A DNA stretch of 7,983 nucleotides from Bacillota bacterium (GCA_023418435.1 JAEZZT010000035.1:1-7983); one strand, 5' to 3'; positions 1 through 6,361 are shown, counted from the first letter of the stretch. Notes: generated by a model not told the origin, from the letters alone. A program made the numbers and translations.

Positions 1-36
1 ACAGTCTGCTCCCTTTGGCCGCTCGGGAATCCCTCC
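1..36 (-). tRNA. tRNA-Tyr(GUA), 5' part only, cut by the window edge
   Basis: The reverse complement starts GGAGGGATTCCCGAG, a typical 5' acceptor and D-arm start of a class II bacterial tRNA, and ends inside the anticodon arm with GCAGA followed by CUGU. The visible loop bases fit C32-U33-G34-U35, so the anticodon would be GUA (Tyr). The third anticodon base, variable arm and 3' half lie outside the window. Its first base follows the CCA of tRNA-Thr after one nucleotide, so the two are almost certainly processed from one transcript. Ser and Leu tRNAs are also class II, but the visible GU of the anticodon and the GGAGGG acceptor favour Tyr. Confidence 0.85.
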
Positions 37-37
37 A

Positions 38-113
38 TGGTGCTGGCGATAGGAATTGAACCCACAACCTACTGATTACAAATCAGTTGCTCTGCCAATT
101 GAGCTACGCCAGC
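38..113 (-). tRNA. tRNA-Thr(UGU)
   Basis: A complete 76-nt cloverleaf with encoded CCA. The 7-bp acceptor stem pairs GCTGGCG (107-113) with CGCCAGC (42-48), followed by discriminator A (41) and CCA (38-40). The D arm has GCTC/GAGC. The anticodon stem ACTGA/TCAGT encloses the loop TTTGTAA, giving anticodon UGU (78-80), which reads Thr ACN codons. The T arm is GTGGG-TTCAATT-CCTAT with two G-U pairs. U34 at the wobble position makes it a candidate substrate for the ho5U/mo5U pathway whose likely genes (trhP, trmR) lie just upstream. It has its own consensus promoter at 132-160 and is co-transcribed with tRNA-Tyr. Confidence 0.97.
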
Positions 114-131
114 TCGTTCATAACGAAAATT

Positions 132-160
132 ATTATAACGAACTCTATCGGCTTTGTCAA
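132..160 (-). promoter_or_regulatory. Consensus sigma-70/sigma-A promoter for the tRNA-Thr/tRNA-Tyr unit
   Basis: On the minus strand, TTGACA (155-160) and TATAAT (132-137) both match the consensus perfectly and are separated by the optimal 17 bp. The predicted start is near 125, leaving a leader of about 12 nt before the mature tRNA-Thr 5' end at 113. That leader contains a small TCGTT-ATG-AACGA inverted repeat. The placement and strength are typical of stable-RNA promoters. Confidence 0.88.
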
Positions 161-202
161 GGTTGTTTTTTTACTTCGCCGGATTCAATTGCTCACTTGA
201 TT

Positions 203-231
203 ATTTTATCATAGTTTGAGTGTCTTGCCTA
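203..231 (-). promoter_or_regulatory. Possible second, weaker upstream promoter for the tRNA unit
   Basis: In the 90-bp AT-rich gap between the DUF4911 stop and the consensus tRNA promoter, the minus strand shows TAGGCA (226-231), a 17-bp spacer, and TAAAAT (203-208) preceded by TG-n, an extended -10. The -35 matches only 4 of 6 positions. Tandem promoters are common ahead of tRNA genes, but in DNA this AT-rich the match could be chance. I see no convincing intrinsic terminator in this gap, so read-through from the upstream protein genes into the tRNAs is also possible. Confidence 0.25.
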
Positions 232-250
232 GTGTAAAAGCAAATATTTT

Positions 251-451
251 TTATTTTATCTGCACATCAATCGGCAAGGATACGAGTATTTCTTTTACCA
301 ACTTCGCCGTGTCTTGGGTGGCCCGCACGCGAGCCAGTCCCGTTTGCGAGTCGATGGTCGTCACGACACCGAGATGCTCGTATCCCTCCAATATCCTCGC
401 CACATAGGTAATTCGTGACGGATCTACTTGAAATATCACTTCTGTGTTCAT
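251..451 (-). CDS. DUF4911-type small protein, function unknown
   Basis: A 66-residue soluble protein with no signal peptide or membrane segment. Its core, residues about 9-35 (VDPSRITYVARILEGYEHLG followed by VVTTID), resembles the small Firmicutes family DUF4911 as I remember it, in which a conserved ILEGY-x-x-LG-x-x-T-T-I-D pattern is the hallmark. The predicted layout is a short beta-alpha-beta-beta-alpha fold. Its ATG overlaps the TGA of the trhP-type gene in an ATGA junction, and only a weak purine stretch (GAGAAA) precedes it, so translation is probably coupled to trhP. It is the last protein gene before the tRNAs. No function is known to me; the position suggests an accessory role to the U32 enzyme or tRNA modification, which is inference only. 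Confidence 0.8.
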   Translation of the reverse strand: MNTEVIFQVDPSRITYVARILEGYEHLGVVTTIDSQTGLARVRATQDTAKLVKEILVSLPIDVQIK

Positions 452-1671
452 ACGATTTCTCTGCGCATCAAACTATGCACTTCCAACGGATGTTGCACCC
501 GGAAGCGAACTTGCATACGGGGATGCGGTGCTTTTTCAATGGCTTGATTTTCTGCGTCCCACATCTCTTCGATTTTCTGCGACCAAACTTTGCCGGCGGG
601 CGTGCGAAACTCCACGCATTGTCCTACGGAAAAATGATTGCGTTGCTCCACCAACGCCATTTGCGTTTCCGGGTCATAATCCAAAACCAAACCGATGAAC
701 TCGTGACTTTGAATATTGCTGGAGCCTGCATACACCTGATCCTCATTGCTCGGACGACCGACAGAAAATCCGGTCGTATAGGGGCGATGGGAAATCTTTT
801 CCAATTCCTGGTACCATTCCGGACGAACATAGTAATTCTCGCCTTCGGCAAGGTAGGCATCGATCGCCTGACGATACACCCCGGTCACGGTGGCGACATA
901 ATGCGCACTCTTCATGCGCCCTTCGATTTTAAAGCTGGTGATACCGGCTTCCACCATTTTCGGTATGAAAGGAAGCAGGCACAAGTCTTTGGAGTTGAAA
1001 ATATAGGTGCCTCTTTCATCTTCTTCCACCGGATAATACTGTCCCGGGCGCTCCTCTTCCACGACCCGATACTTATAGCGACAGGCCTGAATGCATTCGC
1101 CCCGGTTGGAATCTCTGGTTTCCGAAAAATAATTGCTCAATAAACAACGCCCGGAGTAGGAAATACACATAGCGCCATGCACGAATGCTTCCAACTCGAC
1201 TTGGGCTTTCTCATGAATTTCCGCCGTTTCCGCCAACGACACTTCTCGCGCCAAGACAATGCGACTTGCCCCTTGTGCTTTCCAAAATGCGGCAGATGCC
1301 CAATTGGTCGTATTGGCCTGCGTGGAGATATGAATTTCCATTTCCGGTGCGACTTGCCGCACCATTGCAAAAATCCCCGGATCGGAAACGATGACCGCAT
1401 CCACACCGATATCCGACAATTCACGGATATACTCCGGTAATTCCAGCAAATCTTGATTGTGCGGAATGATATTCACCGTCACATATACTTTTTTGCCTCT
1501 GGCATGAGCAAATGCCAAGCCTTCCTGCATTTGTTTCGTATCAAAATTCCCACCATACGCACGCAAACCGAACGCCTTACCGCCCAAGTACACTGCATCT
1601 GCCCCGTACTCCAGCGCAAAACGCAGCTTTTCCAAATTTCCGGCCGGTGCCAATAATTCCAACTTTCTCAT
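448..1671 (-). CDS. trhP: U32 family protein, likely TrhP-type tRNA U34 hydroxylation enzyme
   Basis: 407 residues, the normal length for short U32 proteins (B. subtilis YrrO type). Although named peptidase U32, characterised members (TrhP/YegQ, RlhA, UbiU/UbiV) are Fe-S proteins that hydroxylate RNA or ubiquinone precursors. TrhP makes 5-hydroxyuridine at tRNA wobble U34 in a prephenate-dependent way. The N-terminal LLAPAG (6-11) opens a TIM-barrel-like domain. The U32 signature EAFVHGAMC then SGRC occupies 161-176. Likely cluster ligands are C169, C176, C193 and C231, with C197 as another candidate. The last 85 or so residues resemble a beta-barrel C-terminal domain. The ATG overlaps the upstream TGA (ATGA) and is preceded by AAAGGA at 6-nt spacing. 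The O-methyltransferase immediately upstream matches the yrrM-yrrN-yrrO order. Only one U32 gene is present, whereas B. subtilis has a pair. RlhA is the main alternative. Confidence 0.85.
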   Translation of the reverse strand: MRKLELLAPAGNLEKLRFALEYGADAVYLGGKAFGLRAYGGNFDTKQMQEGLAFAHARGKKVYVTVNIIPHNQDLLELPEYIRELSDIGVDAVIVSDPGIFAMVRQVAPEMEIHISTQANTTNWASAAFWKAQGASRIVLAREVSLAETAEIHEKAQVELEAFVHGAMCISYSGRCLLSNYFSETRDSNRGECIQACRYKYRVVEEERPGQYYPVEEDERGTYIFNSKDLCLLPFIPKMVEAGITSFKIEGRMKSAHYVATVTGVYRQAIDAYLAEGENYYVRPEWYQELEKISHRPYTTGFSVGRPSNEDQVYAGSSNIQSHEFIGLVLDYDPETQMALVEQRNHFSVGQCVEFRTPAGKVWSQKIEEMWDAENQAIEKAPHPRMQVRFRVQHPLEVHSLMRREIV

Positions 1672-2270
1672 TTCTTTCCTTTCCGGTATGAAACCGACAA
1701 TCCGTCCCCCACCCGATATACTTGTGTGGCATACTTGCCGGTATGACTGACATAATGCAAATAATCTCTCATTCGATACGCAATGGTCCTCATTCTTCTG
1801 GGGATCGGCACTTCCTGATAGACATAACCGCGAAACAAGACATTATCGGCAACAACGACGGCATCTTCCGTCAAATGCTTCTCGGCCAATAATAAATGCT
1901 CCAAGTAATGCCCCTTGGGACCATCGAGGTATAAAAAGTCAAATGTGCCGTGCAACGCGCGCAGGCAATCGTCGGCAAGTCCGAAACAAAGGCGGACTCG
2001 CTCTTGCAAACCGGCAGCATGAATCTCTGCTTGAGCCGTTTCATAGCGCTCCTGAAACGATTCAATCGTGACGATTTCCGCCTGTGGTGCCCAGGCTGCC
2101 ATGCACAATGCCGAATATCCGTTGCCGGTGCCAATTTCCAAAATTCGCTTCGGTTGTGCCGCCACCACGATCTTGCGAAATAGATCTTCTTCTTCACTGC
2201 GAATCATCGGAATCCGTTTGACTTCGCCTCGCCTGCGAGCCTCCGCCAATCTTTCTTTATCAATTTGCAA
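1668..2270 (-). CDS. trmR: TrmR-type class I SAM O-methyltransferase (tRNA ho5U34 methyltransferase)
   Basis: 200 residues from the chosen TTG. It is a catechol-O-methyltransferase-like Rossmann protein: SAM motif I LEIGTGNGY at 44-52, acidic ribose-binding E70 (TIES), and metal ligands D116 (YLDGPKGHY), D142 and N143 (VADNV). Family members methylate hydroxyl groups with a divalent metal. B. subtilis TrmR (YrrM) converts 5-hydroxyuridine to 5-methoxyuridine at tRNA position 34. The assignment to TrmR rather than a generic O-methyltransferase rests on context: mltG directly before and a U32 TrhP-type gene directly after, as in B. subtilis. The TTG at 2268-2270 is preferred because AGGAG lies 9 nt upstream. 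A TTG at 2295-2297, giving 209 residues, has no ribosome site. The gene overlaps mltG by 11 nt and trhP by 4 nt. Confidence 0.83.
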   Translation of the reverse strand: MQIDKERLAEARRRGEVKRIPMIRSEEEDLFRKIVVAAQPKRILEIGTGNGYSALCMAAWAPQAEIVTIESFQERYETAQAEIHAAGLQERVRLCFGLADDCLRALHGTFDFLYLDGPKGHYLEHLLLAEKHLTEDAVVVADNVLFRGYVYQEVPIPRRMRTIAYRMRDYLHYVSHTGKYATQVYRVGDGLSVSYRKGKK

Positions 2271-3270
2271 TGCCTTGCACTCCTGCCTCTTGTTCAATAC
2301 GAGCTATATTCGCTTCATGTTCTTCGTAAGTTTTGGCAAAATGATGATGTCCTTTTAAATCCGCAACAAAGTACAAATACTCCGTCGGTGGAGATTTCAA
2401 AACGGCATCCATCGACGCCTCTCCGGGAGATGCAATCGGTCCCGGCGGCAATCCCATATGCAAATATGTATTGTACGGCGAAGGAATTCTCGTATCGGCG
2501 ATACTGAGCATGGGTTTCGCTTCCCCCAATATATACTGAATACTTGCGCAGGATTGCAAGGGCATGCCGATCGCCAGACGTCTTTTGAATACCGCGGCAA
2601 TCAGCAGGCGATCTTCCGGATATTTTGCCTCTTTTTCCACCAAGGAAGCGAGTGTTATGAAATCATGGACCGACATTCCCAATTTGGCAATTTCCCGTCG
2701 TCTTTCCTGCGTCAATCGCTTTTGCATTTCCTCATTCATGCCCTTGAGGATCGTCCGGGCAGAAGTCCCTTCCGGATATTGATATGTATCGGGAAAAAGA
2801 AATCCCTCGGCCGTAAAATCCACCGGTTGCGCGGCTTGCATATCCTTGGGAACTGCAAAATGTCGTGCTTCTTTTTCAAATTCAGCCGCAGATATGATGC
2901 CTTTTTCCTCTAAACGTTTGCCGATTTGTCGGATATCGAAGCCTTCCGGAATCACCACGGCCACTTCCTCCAAGCGACCATTTCGTAACGCTTGAATCGC
3001 TGCATAGGGAGCCATATTCGTCTGCAATTCATACGTCCCTCTTTGCAGGTCATTGGTCGTTCCCGTCAAATGTTGGTACAAACGGAACGTATACGGAGAC
3101 ATAATGACGCCTTTATCTTGTAATAGTTGCGCTATTTCCCTGCCCGTCATATTTTCTTCAATACGAATACGCACGGTATGGGACGCAACAAAGGGATTTC
3201 TCCCGTACAAGAACCATGCGCCACTTGCCAATATACAAATCGCCAAAATAATACTGATCTTTTTTATCAT
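2260..3270 (-). CDS. mltG: Endolytic murein transglycosylase MltG (YceG-like)
   Basis: 336 residues. MltG cuts nascent peptidoglycan strands inside the chain and is thought to act as a terminase for glycan elongation. It is anchored in the cytoplasmic membrane with its catalytic domain outside. A basic MIKK start leads into one membrane segment (about 5-22, IILAICILASGAWFLY). A LysM-like region covers about 33-105 and the YceG catalytic domain about 105-325. The LASLVEKEA motif (207-215) carries the catalytic glutamate, most likely E212. Downstream family motifs are RLAIGMPLQS (231-240), PSPYNTY (263-269), GLPPGPIASPG (273-283) and YLYFVAD (298-304). The ATG at 3268-3270 is chosen because AAGGA lies 8 nt upstream; a TTG at 3322-3324 would extend it by 18 residues but lacks a ribosome site. 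It heads the mltG-trmR-trhP set. Confidence 0.95.
   Translation of the reverse strand: MIKKISIILAICILASGAWFLYGRNPFVASHTVRIRIEENMTGREIAQLLQDKGVIMSPYTFRLYQHLTGTTNDLQRGTYELQTNMAPYAAIQALRNGRLEEVAVVIPEGFDIRQIGKRLEEKGIISAAEFEKEARHFAVPKDMQAAQPVDFTAEGFLFPDTYQYPEGTSARTILKGMNEEMQKRLTQERRREIAKLGMSVHDFITLASLVEKEAKYPEDRLLIAAVFKRRLAIGMPLQSCASIQYILGEAKPMLSIADTRIPSPYNTYLHMGLPPGPIASPGEASMDAVLKSPPTEYLYFVADLKGHHHFAKTYEEHEANIARIEQEAGVQGIAN
2280..2284 (-). promoter_or_regulatory. Ribosome binding site that decides the trmR start
   Basis: AGGAG on the minus strand, inside the last codons of mltG, sits 9 nt before the TTG at 2268-2270. The alternative in-frame TTG at 2295-2297 has no purine-rich site in the preceding 20 nt. 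A TTG start nested in the end of mltG suggests modest, coupled translation. Confidence 0.6.
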
Positions 3271-3278
3271 CTTCTCTA

Positions 3279-3283
3279 TCCTT
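3279..3283 (-). promoter_or_regulatory. Ribosome binding site that decides the mltG start
   Basis: AAGGA on the minus strand lies 8 nt upstream of the ATG at 3268-3270. That start places the membrane anchor directly at the N-terminus, as expected for MltG. A longer reading from TTG at 3322-3324 would add an uncharged-to-mixed 18-residue stretch in front of the anchor with no ribosome site. Confidence 0.65.
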
Positions 3284-3296
3284 ATAGATAAACTTG

Positions 3297-3324
3297 AATA
3301 TACCCCTAGTATACCATGTTTCAA
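3297..3324 (-). promoter_or_regulatory. Probable promoter for the mltG-trmR-trhP unit
   Basis: Two overlapping candidates lie between the radical SAM stop and the mltG ATG on the minus strand. One is an extended -10, TGG-TATACT (3308-3316), with no good -35. The other is TTGAAA (3319-3324), a 16-bp spacer, and TATATT (3297-3302), each hexamer 5 of 6 to consensus. Either gives a 5' leader of roughly 20-30 nt with the mltG ribosome site inside. A dyad TATAC-N5-GTATA (3299-3313) overlaps both -10 elements and could be an operator, but it is short and AT-rich. Position and quality favour a real internal promoter; which hexamers are used is undecided. Confidence 0.5.
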
Positions 3325-4373
3325 TCGTTTTGGACATAGATACGGTCTTCATAAACCACCGTTCTTTGTCCGCAGACATCGGTCAATTCTGCTCGGCCAC
3401 GCCTGCAGTCGGGTAATAGTTGCCATTTTATTTGTCCGGAACAGGACGCTGCCAAGGCATTTTTTCCTGCGTTCTTGTTGCCGAATACTTTACTGGCATC
3501 CCGAGGGTGGATAGCGATAACGATATCGCCTCGGCAATCCCGCAATGCCTTCCGGAGACGATGCGTGTATATGCGTGTGCAGACCATCTCTCCGAAAGAA
3601 GGATGATAAGGCCCCGCCAATAGATCTTTGCCACGATCCAAGGTGTCCGTAGCTTGCAGGCCCATACGAATCACGCGGATATCGTGCTTGGCCAAGTGCA
3701 TCCGCCACCAGGCGCTGACCCACACGGCCTCCGTCATGCTGAGCGGGCGATAGTTGCCGGATTGATAGTCACTCGCCAAATCGGTATCCGCCATCACCAA
3801 TACCGGATAAATGCGGACAAAATCCGGCTGCAAGCGGCAAGTTTGCCGCAATGTATGTCGCAGCGTCTGCCGGTTTTCCCCAGGCAAGCCCGGCATCAGC
3901 TGAATCCCCACTTGCAAATTAGCCTCTTTCAGTCTTGCGACAGCATCAATCACATCGTTTGCCGTATGCCCCCGTTGTGCCAGTCGCAGAACATCGTCCG
4001 CCAAGCTTTGCACACCCAGTTCCACGATGTCCACTCCACATGTCCGGAGCAAAGCGATCCGTTCCGCATCCAAACAATCCGGCCGTGTCGACAAGCGAAT
4101 ACCGCTGATTTCGCCCCGTCGTTTGGCTTCCGCTGCCGGTTGCAACAGGGCTTCTTGAAGCGGCAAGGGTAAAGCGGTAAAAGTTCCGCCATAGAAAGCG
4201 GCCTCCCAACGGTACTTGCCACCTGCCGAAGCAGTATATGTATGAATTTTTTCAGACACCTCCGCAGGTGTTATCATTTTGCTTTCTTCCGTAATCTTCC
4301 ATTGATTGCAGAAAGAGCAGCGATACGGACAACCTGCATGAGGAATAAATAAAGGTATAATCGCTTGTCTCAT
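3321..4373 (-). CDS. Elp3-like radical SAM protein of unknown substrate
   Basis: 350 residues from the ATG. The N-terminus IIPLFIPHAGCPYRCSFC places the radical SAM CX3CX2C cysteines at 15, 19 and 22, which bind the [4Fe-4S] cluster that cleaves S-adenosylmethionine. FYGGTF (60-65) is the glycine motif contacting SAM. ELGVQS (118-123) and QLMPGLPGE (158-166) are typical of the Elp3/HemN-like barrel. It resembles the bacterial proteins often annotated as elongator complex protein 3, but is far shorter than true Elp3 (about 550 residues) and has no GNAT acetyltransferase domain. The C-terminal 90 or so residues are basic and contain several cysteines. A GTG at 4386-4388 would add five residues. 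The ATG fits the usual family N-terminus better, but both lack a normally spaced ribosome site. The product is unknown; an RNA-linked role is only suggested by neighbours. Confidence 0.85.
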   Translation of the reverse strand: MRQAIIPLFIPHAGCPYRCSFCNQWKITEESKMITPAEVSEKIHTYTASAGGKYRWEAAFYGGTFTALPLPLQEALLQPAAEAKRRGEISGIRLSTRPDCLDAERIALLRTCGVDIVELGVQSLADDVLRLAQRGHTANDVIDAVARLKEANLQVGIQLMPGLPGENRQTLRHTLRQTCRLQPDFVRIYPVLVMADTDLASDYQSGNYRPLSMTEAVWVSAWWRMHLAKHDIRVIRMGLQATDTLDRGKDLLAGPYHPSFGEMVCTRIYTHRLRKALRDCRGDIVIAIHPRDASKVFGNKNAGKNALAASCSGQIKWQLLPDCRRGRAELTDVCGQRTVVYEDRIYVQND

Positions 4374-4377
4374 CAGT

Positions 4378-4402
4378 AAAGAAAGCACGGTTGCCCGTGC
4401 TT
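4378..4402 (-). terminator. Intrinsic terminator-like hairpin at the rnc / radical SAM junction
   Basis: On the minus strand a perfect 8-bp stem AAGCACGG/CCGTGCTT (4395-4402 with 4383-4390) closes a GCAA tetraloop of the stable GNRA type and is followed by TCTTT. The stem begins with the last two bases of the rnc TAA stop codon. The U-run is short and interrupted, so termination would be partial. It could equally be a 3'-end stabiliser for the rnc message or a translation-control element for the next gene, because a possible GTG start lies in its 3' arm and an AGGAG (4405-4409) sits just before it. Confidence 0.55.
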
Positions 4403-5114
4403 AACTCCTTTTTAAATGCTGCAGCGCTTCTTTCGCGGCTTGTTGAGCTGCATCTTTTTTGCTTTTTCCGCTTCCTTTACCCACCAATTGACCATCCAAA
4501 AGAACGGACATATAAAACACCTTATCGTGATCCGGCCCCTCTTCTCGTTCCAATTGATAGAAAATATCGGCGTCTCCATCTCGTTGCAACCATTCCTGTA
4601 ATTCCGTCTTGTAGTCGCGAGAATATTGTCCGGAATGGATTTTTTCCAAATCCGCTTGCAAATGGGCCAAGATGAATTGGGCAGCCTCATCGTAAGAGTT
4701 ATCGAGATAAATAGCACCAATCATCGCTTCAAAAGCATCGGCTAGGATCGAGGCTCGGCTCCTGCCTCCCGATTGGTCCTCCCCCTTGCCTAAACGCAAG
4801 TATTCTCCCAAATTGAAACGATTGGCACACTCTGCCAAAGAGCGTTCACATACCACACTGGCACGGGCTCTCGTCAAATCGCCTTCGGCCCAATCGGGAT
4901 ATCGTAAAAACAAGTACTCGCCGATGACTAAATCCAAGACGGCATCGCCGAGAAACTCCAATCTTTCATTGTCATGAATATGCTCACTTTTATGCTCATT
5001 GGCATACGAAGTATGCGTTAAGGCGATATTGAGCAACTCAATATTGCGTACGGGTATGCTCTGCTCCTCCGCCAAACGTTGTACCTTGGCATAGCGCGCT
5101 TGCAGCGTATTCAT
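4401..5114 (-). CDS. rnc: Ribonuclease III
   Basis: 237 residues, usual length. RNase III is a cytoplasmic homodimer that cuts double-stranded RNA, processing rRNA precursors and structured mRNAs. The catalytic RIIID domain holds the signature NERLEFLGD (49-57), with metal-binding E50, E53 and D57 plus D126 and E129 in ADAFEA. These correspond to E38, E41, D45, D114 and E117 of E. coli. The double-stranded-RNA-binding domain spans about 168-235, from YKTELQEWLQ to the basic KGSGKSKKDAAQQAA helix. The ATG shares one base with the fabF stop (TAATG), and GGAGG lies about 10 nt upstream inside fabF, so the two are translationally coupled. The fabF-rnc order is common in Firmicutes. All catalytic residues are present. 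Confidence 0.98.
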   Translation of the reverse strand: MNTLQARYAKVQRLAEEQSIPVRNIELLNIALTHTSYANEHKSEHIHDNERLEFLGDAVLDLVIGEYLFLRYPDWAEGDLTRARASVVCERSLAECANRFNLGEYLRLGKGEDQSGGRSRASILADAFEAMIGAIYLDNSYDEAAQFILAHLQADLEKIHSGQYSRDYKTELQEWLQRDGDADIFYQLEREEGPDHDKVFYMSVLLDGQLVGKGSGKSKKDAAQQAAKEALQHLKRS

Positions 5115-6361
5115 TAGGCTTTATCCTCCGCTTGACGCATGACGATAACGGCATTTTGGCCGCCGAATCCGAAAGAGTTGGATAGACCGGCACGTACTGC
5201 ACATTTGCGCGGGCCTTCCTGCACATAGTCGAGATCGCATTCCGGATCGGGATTTTCCAAATTGATCGTGGGATGAATTTCCTGGTTGGCCAACGACAAC
5301 GCCAACACTGCCGCTTCAATCGCACCGGCTGCTCCCAACAAATGGCCGGTCATCGACTTCGTGGAGTTAATAGCCAAGTGCTTGCTATGTTCACCGAACA
5401 AGGACTTAATAGCCATGGTTTCATTCTTGTCGTTCAATGGTGTCGAAGTACCATGTGCGTTGATATAGTCAATATCCTGCGGTTGAAGTCCTGCATCTTC
5501 GAGGGCTATTTCCATGCAGCGTTTGGCTTGACGACCTTCCGGTGCCGGTGCTGTAATATGGTAGGCATCCCCATTGGTGCCGTAACCGCAGAGTTCTGCA
5601 TAAATATGTGCGCCACGCGCTTTGGCATGTTCCCATTCTTCCAAGACCAACATGCCGGCGCCTTCGCCCAAGACGAAACCGTCACGTTCCGCATCAAAGG
5701 GACGCGACGCCTTCTGCGGCTCTTCATTGCGGGAAGACAATGCCTTCATCGCTGCAAAACCGGCCATCGGCATTTCTTCAACTGCCGCTTCCGTACCTCC
5801 GGCCAATACTACATCCGCATCGCCACAACGAATCATACGCAATGCATCACCGATTGCATTCGTCCCCGAAGCACACGCGGTCACATCCGTCATCACCGGA
5901 CCGCGCAGATCCAAAGTGATGGAAACCTGTCCGGCCGCCATGTTGGCGATCATCATGGGAATTGCAAAAGGACTTACTCGTCCGGGACCGCGACTGGCCA
6001 ACTTTTTAGCCAAATCACCGATCGTCGCAATACCTCCGATACCGGTGCCCACCACCGTACCGATACGCTCACGATCTTCTTTTTCCAAGTCGAGAGACGC
6101 ATCCGTCACTGCCATCTTGGCCGCTACTACGGCAAATTGTGTAAAGCGATCCATGTGTCTGGCTTCTTTTCGATCAATAAATGCCGAAGAGTCGAAATTT
6201 TTAATTTCTCCTGCAATGCGCACTGAAAAATCGGTGGTGTCAAAAGCCTCAATCTCACTGACACCTGACACCCCGGCCAACAAATTCTGCCAAAATTCAT
6301 CTTTTCCAATTCCGATCGGTGTTACTACACCGATTCCGGTTACCGCTACTCTGCGTTGCAT
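5114..6361 (-). CDS. fabF: 3-oxoacyl-[acyl-carrier-protein] synthase II
   Basis: 415 residues, close to the family norm. FabF (KAS II) condenses malonyl-ACP with a growing acyl-ACP, adding two carbons in type II fatty-acid synthesis in the cytosol. The two thiolase-fold halves are complete. The nucleophile C163 lies in DVTACASGTNAI; H303 (NAHGTSTP), K335 (STKSMTGH) and H340 complete the active site, with the same numbers as E. coli FabF. The C-terminal SNSFGFGGQNA (394-404) is the usual gating-loop motif. The ATG follows AGAGGTG at about 5 nt, and the gap to the upstream flavoprotein gene is 11 bp. It overlaps rnc by one base. Neighbouring acpP supplies its carrier protein. No FapR- or FabT-like operator is evident in the short gaps. 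Confidence 0.98.
   Translation of the reverse strand: MQRRVAVTGIGVVTPIGIGKDEFWQNLLAGVSGVSEIEAFDTTDFSVRIAGEIKNFDSSAFIDRKEARHMDRFTQFAVVAAKMAVTDASLDLEKEDRERIGTVVGTGIGGIATIGDLAKKLASRGPGRVSPFAIPMMIANMAAGQVSITLDLRGPVMTDVTACASGTNAIGDALRMIRCGDADVVLAGGTEAAVEEMPMAGFAAMKALSSRNEEPQKASRPFDAERDGFVLGEGAGMLVLEEWEHAKARGAHIYAELCGYGTNGDAYHITAPAPEGRQAKRCMEIALEDAGLQPQDIDYINAHGTSTPLNDKNETMAIKSLFGEHSKHLAINSTKSMTGHLLGAAGAIEAAVLALSLANQEIHPTINLENPDPECDLDYVQEGPRKCAVRAGLSNSFGFGGQNAVIVMRQAEDKA

Noticed and set aside
194..222. Imperfect inverted repeat CTCA...TGAT/ATCA...TTGAG in the gap after DUF4911, considered as a terminator
   Set aside because: The stem is short, AU-rich and interrupted, and no U-run follows on the minus strand.
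415..1143. A 242-codon open frame on the plus strand opposite the U32 gene
   Set aside because: Shadow of the U32 coding sequence, with no recognisable domain or sensible ribosome site.
448..1671. Annotation of the U32 gene as a secreted collagenase-like protease
   Set aside because: There is no signal peptide, the four-cysteine Fe-S pattern is intact, and the gene lies beside a tRNA methyltransferase gene, so an RNA-hydroxylation role is more likely than proteolysis.
3654..4172. A 172-codon open frame on the plus strand opposite the radical SAM gene
   Set aside because: Composition is low in acidic residues and rich in His, Gln and Arg, typical of antisense noise, and the opposite strand holds a convincing radical SAM protein.
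5273..6226. A 317-codon open frame on the plus strand opposite fabF, plus a 254-codon one at 5622-6386
   Set aside because: Both are antisense shadows of fabF. Their translations are rich in Cys, His and Arg with no recognisable motif, while the minus-strand frame encodes a complete FabF.
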